From NCBI GenBank assembly GCA_012965445.1, contig DTSJ01000447.1:1-6848 (forward strand): a DNA stretch of 6,848 nt, given 5' to 3'. The position numbers were made by a program, and so were the translations under genes. The stretch comes from Candidatus Hydrogenedentota bacterium (GTDB lineage Bacteria > Hydrogenedentota > Hydrogenedentia > Hydrogenedentiales > GCA-2746185). The notes below the pieces were generated by a model. It did no database searches. It had not been told where the DNA came from and saw only the letters and a program-made list of their open reading frames with translations. Below are positions 1 through 4,796 of the stretch, in pieces (within the stretch, counting starts at the first letter, position 1; each line of letters starts with the position of its first letter).

Positions 1-43
1 AAATCGCCAGAGTGACGGCGGCGGCGAATTTGAGAGGGGTCAT
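1..43 (-). CDS. Start of a divergent, probably exported protein (runs off left edge)
   Basis: Reading leftward from an ATG at 43-41, 14 codons are visible: M-T-P-L-K-F-A-A-A-V-T-L-A-I. A lysine followed by an Ala/Val/Leu-rich run looks like the beginning of a Sec signal peptide or an N-terminal membrane helix. A Shine-Dalgarno GGAG (positions 55-52 on the minus strand) sits 8 bases before the ATG, which is good spacing and the main reason for calling the start. The gene is divergent from the SPFH cluster and shares a 212-base intergenic region with it. The family cannot be named from 14 residues. The call rests only on the ribosome binding site and the residue pattern. Confidence 0.55.
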   Translation of the reverse strand, partial: MTPLKFAAAVTLAI

Positions 44-118
44 TTGCGTTTCTCCGCTAGTTGGATTGGGTATTGTGTGTTTTCGATTGGGCAGTCTACC
101 ACAATTCGCGACAGCGGG

Positions 119-147
119 TTGCAGTAGCAAACAACGATGGTTATGGA
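119..147 (+). promoter_or_regulatory. Possible sigma70-type promoter for the SPFH cluster
   Basis: TTGCAG (119-124) and TATGGA (142-147) are separated by 17 bases in the region between the two divergent genes, and they lie upstream of the SPFH operon. The -10 match is mediocre. A second -10-like TATGAT (149-154) lies just downstream without a well-spaced -35. The rest of 44-255 shows no clear operator or riboswitch. This is a weak prediction from motif match and position only. Confidence 0.2.
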
Positions 148-243
148 GTATGATTGCCCTGAATGACCGTGTCTGGTGAATGAATATATTTATTGCACGG
201 TTGTATTTCCCAAAGAATTACGAATTATCAGTCTAACCCTTTT

Positions 244-250
244 GGAGGTG
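244..250 (+). promoter_or_regulatory. Strong ribosome binding site that sets the start of the first SPFH gene
   Basis: GGAGGTG lies 5 bases before the ATG at 256 (7 if only GGAGG is counted). An in-frame TTG at 193 could extend the protein by 21 residues, but that extension is not SPFH-like and would read straight through this Shine-Dalgarno sequence. The ATG at 256 is therefore preferred. Confidence 0.75.
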
Positions 251-255
251 TCGTA

Positions 256-1323
256 ATGTCACCAGAAAAACCTGAGTTTGTGGGGCCCTCTGGGCCGATA
301 AAATTTAAACCACCGAACATCAAGCTGCCGAAGAAGCTAGTTGGGGTGCTTATCGCCCTGGGAGTTGTCTTTATTGGCGGATTCGTGGTGTTACAGACGT
401 GTTTTACGTATATCGAGCCATACGAAGTGGGAATTAAGCAGGTAAGGATTGGTCCGGGGAAGGGCATTCAGGAGACGGTCTATGGGCCGGGTCTTGCGTT
501 CGTGAAACCGTATATGGATAAGATGCACCGTTTTCCGCAGCGTGTTCAGGTGATGGATCTGACCGGTCGGAACTCGGCAAATATTCAGACTTCGGATGGT
601 TTCTTCGTGGATGTTGAAGCGACCATCTTATATCGGATTATCGATCCTCTGCTGCTCATCCAGACGCTTGGGCCTGGACAGAACTTTATTACTCAGGGAA
701 TCAGCCCTAAGGCGATTCCGTACTTGAAGGAATCTCTGGGCGAGTTGACGACTGAGGATTTCTATAACAGTCCTCTGCGGGTAGAGAAAGCGGAAAAGGC
801 GCGTGATTTGCTGAACGCTGAAATGCTGCTTAAAGGCATTCAGGTGGAGCATGTGCTGATTCGTTATTTCGAGTATACCCCGGAGATTCAGCGAAATATC
901 GAGGAGAAGAAGCTACAGGACCAGTTGGTATTCAGAAACCAATCTGAAGGTCGCGCCGCAACCGAAGCAGCTGAAATCCAGAAAATCATCGAAGAAGGTG
1001 AAGCGAATGTGTTGGTGACCCTGCAAGAAGGGGAGGCCTATAAGATTACTAAAGATGCGGAAAGAGACTTGTATGTGCGTACCAAAACGGCCGAAGCGGA
1101 TTTGCTGGTCCAGTTGGCCGAAGCGACACGCACGGAGTTGAAGAATGAAGCCATGCGCGCGATGGGTGCGGACAAAGCAGTGGCGTTGGAAATGGCTAAA
1201 GTTCTTGCGGGCCTCGATTTGATAATTCTACCTGTGGGGGGTGAGGCTGGAATGAATCCGCTTGATCTGTCGAGTATGACGGAACTGTTCGGTGTAGAAG
1301 GAGAATCGACCGATGAAAACTAG
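256..1323 (+). CDS. SPFH/Band 7 (prohibitin-like) protein with N-terminal membrane anchor
   Basis: This is a 355-residue member of the SPFH (stomatin/prohibitin/flotillin/HflKC) superfamily, whose members oligomerise on membranes into rings or cages and often modulate proteases or membrane domains. A Pro/Lys-rich head (1-27) precedes one hydrophobic helix (about 28-46). Positive charges before the helix suggest N-in topology, putting the rest in the periplasm. The Band 7 domain covers about 50-215 and starts with a Y-x-x-P-x-E-V-G-type motif at 52-59. A Glu/Lys/Ala-rich, coiled-coil-prone stretch follows (about 215-315). The C-terminal tail contains IILPVGG (323-329) and SSMTELFG (339-346). 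The tail pattern and the E-K-K-x-x-D-Q segment after the SPFH domain recur in the next gene, pointing to an old duplication. The gene overlaps the next by 11 bases, so translation is probably coupled. Substrate or partner is not evident. It is HflK/HflC-like in architecture, but I cannot assign it to either. Confidence 0.88.
   Translation: MSPEKPEFVGPSGPIKFKPPNIKLPKKLVGVLIALGVVFIGGFVVLQTCFTYIEPYEVGIKQVRIGPGKGIQETVYGPGLAFVKPYMDKMHRFPQRVQVMDLTGRNSANIQTSDGFFVDVEATILYRIIDPLLLIQTLGPGQNFITQGISPKAIPYLKESLGELTTEDFYNSPLRVEKAEKARDLLNAEMLLKGIQVEHVLIRYFEYTPEIQRNIEEKKLQDQLVFRNQSEGRAATEAAEIQKIIEEGEANVLVTLQEGEAYKITKDAERDLYVRTKTAEADLLVQLAEATRTELKNEAMRAMGADKAVALEMAKVLAGLDLIILPVGGEAGMNPLDLSSMTELFGVEGESTDEN
1298..1303 (+). 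promoter_or_regulatory. Ribosome binding site of the second SPFH gene, inside the first
   Basis: AAGGAG lies 9 bases before the ATG at 1313 and within the last codons of the upstream gene. This arrangement supports translational coupling of the SPFH pair. An alternative in-frame ATG at 1328 (Met6) would still leave a usable lipoprotein signal peptide, but it has no comparable site in front of it. Confidence 0.65.
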
Positions 1324-2341
1324 ACTTATGAAGATATCGATTGCACTTTTGTTTATGACAACGTTGAGCGGATGTATGCTTCCGCACGAAATCGGCCCTA
1401 CTGAGGTCGGGGTGAAAACGAACAAGACATTTCTGGGCGGGAAAGGGGTACAGGATGAGCTGGGTCTCTCGGGTGAGACTCAGTTCTATGTACCGTTGCT
1501 GACGCAGTGGAACAACTTCGAGACGAAGCTGCAGACGCTTGAGATGAACGCTTCGCTCACGAGCGGAGATCGGAGATCTCGTGACGACATGCGTTTCAAG
1601 ACGATCGATGGGAATGACATCAGTCTGGATATCACGATTACTTACTATATCGATCCTGCGATGGCTCCCTATATATTGCAGCATGTGGCGGCGACGGATG
1701 AGGAGCTGAAGGAATATATCGTGCGTACTATCGCCCGGAGCAAACCGCGCGACATTTTTGGCGAGCTGGAAACCGAGGGATTCTATGATGCCATTGAGCG
1801 CAGTGCCAAGGCGGAAGAAGCGAAGGTACGCTTGAATGAAATTATGGAGCCCTACGGCGTGACGATTGATCGTGTAAACACGGGTGACTATCGATTCAAC
1901 CCCGAATATCAGGATGCAATCGAGCAAAAGAAAATAGCCGATCAACAGGTTGAGAAGAATAAGTCCGCCGCGAAGGCTGCGGAGGAAGAATATCTGCGGA
2001 AGGTGGAAGAAGCTAAAGGCGACGTCGCGCAGATGATCGCGAAGGCAGACGGCGCGTTCAAAGTCGCCCAGATCGAGGCGGACGCATACTACGAGCAGCA
2101 GGTGAAAGCTGCACAGGCTATTGAGGTTGAAGGTCGCGCTGAGGCTGAGGGAATTATGAAGATGAATGAGGCGCTCTCGGGCGCGGGCGGCGAGGCGATG
2201 GTGAAACTGAAAATCGCCGAATCGCTTAAAGGGAAGAAGATCATTATGCTGCCCATCGGCGGCGGAGGACTGGATCTACGTACGACAGATATCAATTCTT
2301 TGCTGGAGTTGTACGGCATTCAATCGATTGGAAAGAAATAG
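1313..2341 (+). CDS. SPFH/Band 7 protein predicted to be a lipoprotein
   Basis: This 342-residue SPFH-superfamily protein has a lipoprotein signal peptide instead of a membrane helix. It has K2, R4 and K7, a hydrophobic core (about 8-18), and a lipobox L-S-G-C with the lipidated cysteine at residue 21. Residue +2 is Met rather than Asp, so by the E. coli sorting rule it would go to the outer membrane, though that rule may not hold here. The Band 7 domain spans about 27-205, opening with G-P-T-E-V-G (28-33). A Lys/Glu/Ala-rich coiled-coil-prone segment follows (about 205-290), then a tail with IIMLPIGGGG (310-319) and NSLLELYG (328-335). The tail closely parallels that of the upstream protein (IILPVGG, MTELFG). 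Both proteins should face outside the cytoplasm, so a hetero-oligomer is plausible by analogy with HflK-HflC, which is inference. No NfeD-like or protease partner lies next to the pair in this window. The oxidoreductase remnant begins 36 bases downstream on the same strand. Confidence 0.86.
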   Translation: MKTRLMKISIALLFMTTLSGCMLPHEIGPTEVGVKTNKTFLGGKGVQDELGLSGETQFYVPLLTQWNNFETKLQTLEMNASLTSGDRRSRDDMRFKTIDGNDISLDITITYYIDPAMAPYILQHVAATDEELKEYIVRTIARSKPRDIFGELETEGFYDAIERSAKAEEAKVRLNEIMEPYGVTIDRVNTGDYRFNPEYQDAIEQKKIADQQVEKNKSAAKAAEEEYLRKVEEAKGDVAQMIAKADGAFKVAQIEADAYYEQQVKAAQAIEVEGRAEAEGIMKMNEALSGAGGEAMVKLKIAESLKGKKIIMLPIGGGGLDLRTTDINSLLELYGIQSIGKK

Positions 2342-2377
2342 AATACTTACAGAAACAATCACGCGATCGAGGATTTC

Positions 2378-3160
2378 ATGGCGATCACGAATGAGCAAGA
2401 GTTGGCAATCCCGTTTGCGTTGGCGAACGGGATTGAAATCAAGAATCGTTTCTGCAAATCGGCGATGAGTGAAGGACTTGGGACGCGTGAACATAATCCT
2501 AAGCCGGATCTTGCTGTGCTTTATCAGACGTGGGCGGAGGGCGGCATCGGGCTCTGCGCAACGGGGAACGTGATGATCGATCGGACGGCGCTGGGTGAGC
2601 CGGGGAATGTGGTGCTGGATGAGGAGAGCGATCTGAGTGAGTTCAGGCGATGGGCGCGTGAAGGGTCCGTGAACGATACCCAACTCTGGATGCAGTCGAA
2701 CCATCCGGGGAAACAGATTCCGAACCTGGTGTGCAAGGAACCGGTTGCGCCGTCGGCTATTGGACTGGAAGCGGGGCTGGAGAAGGGGTTCAATGTTCCG
2801 CGCGCCTTGGAGGAATCCGAGATCGAAGCGATCATTCAGAAGTTTGCGACGAGCGCGCGTCTTGCGAAGGAGTGTGGTTTTGGCGGGGTGCAGATCCATG
2901 GAGCGCACGGATATCTGGTGAGCCAGTTTTTGTCGTCTCGTCATAATCAGCGGGATGACCAGTGGGGCGGTTTGATTGAGAACCGGATGGGCTTTGTGCT
3001 TGCTGTCCTGGAAGCCATACGCGGTGAAGTGGGGGAGGAGTACCCCATCGGAATCAAGTTGAACTCGGCGGACTTTATGAATGACGGTTTGGAGTATGGG
3101 GTCTTATGCGTTTCGAGCGCGGCGGGCGTAGAGAAAAACCCAATAGAATATGGGGATTGA
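2378..3160 (+). pseudogene. NADH:flavin oxidoreductase (Old Yellow Enzyme family), 3'-truncated
   Basis: The reading frame encodes 260 residues, of which about the first 240 match the Old Yellow Enzyme family of FMN-dependent TIM-barrel ene-reductases. Visible landmarks are the N-terminal flavin-site segment NRFCKSAMSEGL (23-34), QSNHPGKQ (106-113), HGAHGYLVSQFLS (174-186) with the substrate-binding His174 and His177 and the adjacent Tyr179, RHNQRDDQWGG (188-198), ENR (201-203) and the barrel strand GIKLNSADF (225-233). Similarity stops around Tyr240 (position 3097). The last 20 residues look random and end at TGA 3158-3160. Family members are usually about 360-420 residues, so the late barrel strands, which contribute phosphate contacts to FMN, are missing. 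There is no room for them before the convergent gene. A purine-rich CGAGGA lies only 4 bases before the ATG, which is a weak ribosome binding site. The protein is probably non-functional. An assembly or deletion artefact is possible. Confidence 0.8.
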
Positions 3161-3215
3161 GGGCCTTTGGACCGCGCATTATTCGTTCGAAACCTTCGTT
3201 AACCCTCCCCATTCT
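3145..3215. repeat. Imperfect inverted repeat in the convergent intergenic gap
   Basis: AGAATATGGGGA (3145-3156) and TCCCCATTCT (3206-3215) are inverted copies apart from an extra AT in the left arm, with about 49 bases between them. Flanking bases extend the similarity (CCCAATAGAAT on the left, ATTCTAGGGG on the right). The left arm covers the stop codon of the truncated oxidoreductase. It could be a folded 3' transcript end serving both convergent genes, or the ends of a very small inserted element. No T-tract marks an intrinsic terminator. Confidence 0.45.
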
Positions 3216-3225
3216 AGGGGCAACG

Positions 3226-3238
3226 GCTCCGCGGGAGC
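3226..3238. repeat. Short GC-rich hairpin downstream of mrfB
   Basis: GCTCC-gcg-GGAGC gives a perfect 5-base-pair stem with a 3-base loop, 26 bases beyond the mrfB stop codon. It could help define the mrfB transcript 3' end. No run of T follows on the minus strand, so an intrinsic terminator is not supported. Confidence 0.35.
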
Positions 3239-3263
3239 GTCGTCCTCCCGATGCGCCCTCCCA

Positions 3264-4532
3264 TTACGCGCCTAGTTTTTTCTGAATTCGCGCGAGTCTA
3301 TGCTCGAAGCTGGTTTTTTGTTGGTCGGCTTGGTGGAGGGTGCCTAGTTGTTGGCGGGTTTGGATGTAGGTTAGGGCGTCTTGGCAGAGTTTTTGGGCTT
3401 TTGGGAGGTCTTTGGCTCGGTGTTCGTAGTGTTTGGCTAGTTCTAGGCGGGCGGTTAGGTCGCGGGGGAATTCGGTTAGGCATTGTTTCCAGAGGTCTTC
3501 CATTAGGGGCCATTGTTCGCGGCGTTTTGCTGAGAGTGCGAAAATGTGGAGGCATTCGTGACGGAGTCCGGTCTGGGTGAGTGTGTCGAGGAGGTTTTTG
3601 GAGAGCTGGAGGACTTCGTCGTATTTTTTTTGTTTGTAGTGGAGCCTGAGGAGGGAGAGGCGGTCTTCGTGATGTTCGAAGCCTTGGCCGTCGGCGACGT
3701 CGATGCATTGGGACATGTGTCCGGTGAGGACTGCGAGAGAGAGGATGTCCATCTGGTGATGGTAGAAGACGCCTTTGAGTTTTCGCGCGTCGCGTGAGTA
3801 GAGGTAGTTCAGCCATATCTGGGGGATTTCGTGGCCGGGGACGTCGCCGTGGCGGTGGATGCCCATGATTTCTTTTTCGATGTTGCCGAGACTGCAATCG
3901 CGGAGGCGTTGTTTCCAGAATCGGCGTGAGGCGTGGACGAGGTCGAAGTGGGTTTTGCCTTCGAGCCGGTAGGGAATACGGTTGGTGATGAAGCGGGTGC
4001 GCATGAGGGGGAGATCGAAACTTTTTCCGTTGAAGCTGACGATGGTGTCGGCCTTTTTGAAGAGATCGTCGAGGTAGTTGAGCATGCCTTCTTCGTCGTC
4101 GTAGTCGCGCATGAAGCATTGGTCGAGGCGGAAGAATTCGTCGACGAAATAGCCTACGCCGATGAGGAATGCGACGGTGCCTGTGCCGCCCATGAGTCCG
4201 GTTGTTTCCGTATCGACGAAGACGGCGGTGCGGGGATCGAAGTCAGCGAGTTCTTCGTCGTTTGCGGAGAGTGAGATGTGGCGTCCTTCGACTTTCAATC
4301 CGTCGGCGAGGGTGAGGTCGCCGTGCTGGGTGTCGATGGGGAAATCAGTGCGAACGAGATAGAATTCGTCTTCTTCGATGGTGATGACTTCGCCGGGTAC
4401 GCAGGCGTCGATTTCGTAGCCGCCGGATTGGACGGTTTTGATTTCTTCGGCGGGCTTATTTTTCCACTGGGCACCGGTCATGAGGCCCTGGACGTTTGAG
4501 AGTGAGGCGAGCTTTTTTTGGAGATCGGACAT
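3264..4532 (-). CDS. mrfB: MrfB/YprB-type DEDD exonuclease with helical-repeat C-terminus
   Basis: This 422-residue protein has a ribonuclease H-like 3'-5' exonuclease fold of the YprB family. In B. subtilis MrfB works with the helicase MrfA to repair mitomycin C lesions. The N-terminal 95 residues carry no motif I recognise. The nuclease domain covers about 100-275: Exo I is VFVDTETTG (104-112) with metal ligands Asp107 and Glu109, Exo II is VSFNGKSFD (165-173) with Asp173, and Exo III is YHHQMD (257-262) with His258 or His259 and Asp262. The acidic set is therefore complete. Residues about 285-395 are helical with TPR-like spacing, for example the segments around 294-311 and 362-390, and may bind a partner. 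The length matches B. subtilis YprB (about 410 residues, from memory). The helicase lies immediately upstream on the same strand, which strongly supports the name, but a 264-base spacer separates them. Assignment by motifs and neighbour is firm. Mitomycin-specific function is inferred. Confidence 0.88.
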   Translation of the reverse strand: MSDLQKKLASLSNVQGLMTGAQWKNKPAEEIKTVQSGGYEIDACVPGEVITIEEDEFYLVRTDFPIDTQHGDLTLADGLKVEGRHISLSANDEELADFDPRTAVFVDTETTGLMGGTGTVAFLIGVGYFVDEFFRLDQCFMRDYDDEEGMLNYLDDLFKKADTIVSFNGKSFDLPLMRTRFITNRIPYRLEGKTHFDLVHASRRFWKQRLRDCSLGNIEKEIMGIHRHGDVPGHEIPQIWLNYLYSRDARKLKGVFYHHQMDILSLAVLTGHMSQCIDVADGQGFEHHEDRLSLLRLHYKQKKYDEVLQLSKNLLDTLTQTGLRHECLHIFALSAKRREQWPLMEDLWKQCLTEFPRDLTARLELAKHYEHRAKDLPKAQKLCQDALTYIQTRQQLGTLHQADQQKTSFEHRLARIQKKLGA

Positions 4533-4541
4533 GGTGTTAGT

Positions 4542-4546
4542 TCACC
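4542..4546 (-). promoter_or_regulatory. Probable ribosome binding site of mrfB
   Basis: On the minus strand GGTGA lies 9 bases before the ATG at 4532-4530. It matches the 3' half of the consensus GGAGGTGA but lacks the GGAGG core, so initiation may be modest. mrfB has its own initiation signal and is not translationally coupled to the helicase gene. Confidence 0.45.
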
Positions 4547-4575
4547 AGATTTGTCGGGGTGATATTTTGGATCTC

Positions 4576-4591
4576 ACGCAGAGACGCAGAG
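4576..4591. repeat. Tandem octamer ACGCAGAG x2
   Basis: ACGCAGAG occurs twice head to tail (4576-4583 and 4584-4591), preceded by ATCTC and followed by GGAGG. The minus-strand reading, CTCTGCGTCTCTGCGT, is a sequence I remember as a recurrent intergenic repeat in various bacterial genomes. That recollection is not verified here. Confidence 0.5.
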
Positions 4592-4598
4592 GGAGGTC

Positions 4599-4619
4599 GC
4601 AGGAGAGGGAGACTCCTGC
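4599..4619. repeat. Perfect 7-bp palindrome in the mrfA-mrfB spacer
   Basis: GCAGGAG (4599-4605) and CTCCTGC (4613-4619) are exact inverted copies around a 7-base purine-rich loop. It lies 67 bases upstream of the mrfB start codon and would fold in the mRNA ahead of the mrfB ribosome binding site without covering it. Confidence 0.55.
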
Positions 4620-4667
4620 CAGGCCATTGGGTTCGGTAGTGTGTGATGGTTTTGTGGTTGTAGTTCA

Positions 4668-4680
4668 ACCCCTTCGGGGT
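4668..4680. repeat. Short hairpin ACCCC-TTC-GGGGT
   Basis: A perfect 5-bp stem with a TTC loop can also fold as a C(UUCG)G tetraloop with a shorter stem. It is the kind of compact, stable hairpin often found in dispersed intergenic repeats. There is no adjacent T-run, so I do not call it a terminator. Confidence 0.5.
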
Positions 4681-4737
4681 ATTGGGAGGGTGTTGTTGAT
4701 TCGGGAAGAGGGGCAATGGGTTGATCGGCTGTGTGAG

Positions 4738-4771
4738 ATTCCACGGTCTTCGCTTCGCTCCGCCGTGGAAT
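4738..4771. repeat. 9-bp palindrome just downstream of mrfA
   Basis: ATTCCACGG (4738-4746) and CCGTGGAAT (4763-4771) are perfect inverted copies around a 16-base loop that contains TTCGCTTCGC. It begins 25 bases after the mrfA stop codon in the direction of transcription. It could stabilise or delimit the mrfA mRNA 3' end. Lacking a U-tract, it would not be a standard intrinsic terminator. The stem-loop composition resembles repeat families that occur in many intergenic copies, which a genome-wide search could confirm. Confidence 0.6.
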
Positions 4772-4796
4772 GACGTATGTGGGGTAGATCGGTGTG

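Larger units (their letters stand above)
4533..4796. other. Non-coding, palindrome-rich spacer between mrfA and mrfB
   Basis: These 264 bases separate the stop of the helicase gene from the start of the exonuclease gene. Open frames crossing it on either strand are extensions of out-of-frame readings of the flanking genes, with no recognisable protein. It contains, in + strand order, a tandem octamer (4576-4591), a 7-bp palindrome (4599-4619), a 5-bp palindrome (4668-4680) and a 9-bp palindrome (4738-4771), each listed separately. None is followed by a T-tract on either strand. The segment looks like an accumulation of interspersed intergenic repeats rather than a designed regulatory region. 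A promoter for mrfB could be inside, but I see no convincing -35/-10 pair. Confidence 0.7.

Noticed and set aside
193..255. TTG start giving a 21-residue longer first SPFH protein
   Set aside because: The extension is not family-like and no ribosome binding site precedes the TTG, while GGAGGTG is correctly placed before the ATG at 256.
1196..1945. 250-codon minus-strand open frame opposite the SPFH pair
   Set aside because: It lies antisense to two genes with clear domain content, crosses their junction and shows no recognisable motif. It is a shadow frame.
3298..4119. Arg/Pro-rich minus-strand frame inside mrfB
   Set aside because: It is a shifted frame of the exonuclease gene. The extreme Arg/Pro/His composition is what a shifted frame of this GC-biased gene gives.
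3546..4499. Acidic Val/Glu/Asp-rich plus-strand frames opposite mrfB
   Set aside because: Their composition mirrors the antisense of a Ser/Asp/Leu-rich gene, they have no plausible start signals, and mrfB has full catalytic motifs on the other strand.
4738..4771. Intrinsic terminator after mrfA
   Set aside because: The stem is good, but the bases after it on the minus strand (CTCACACAG) contain no T-run, so only a general 3'-end hairpin is supported.
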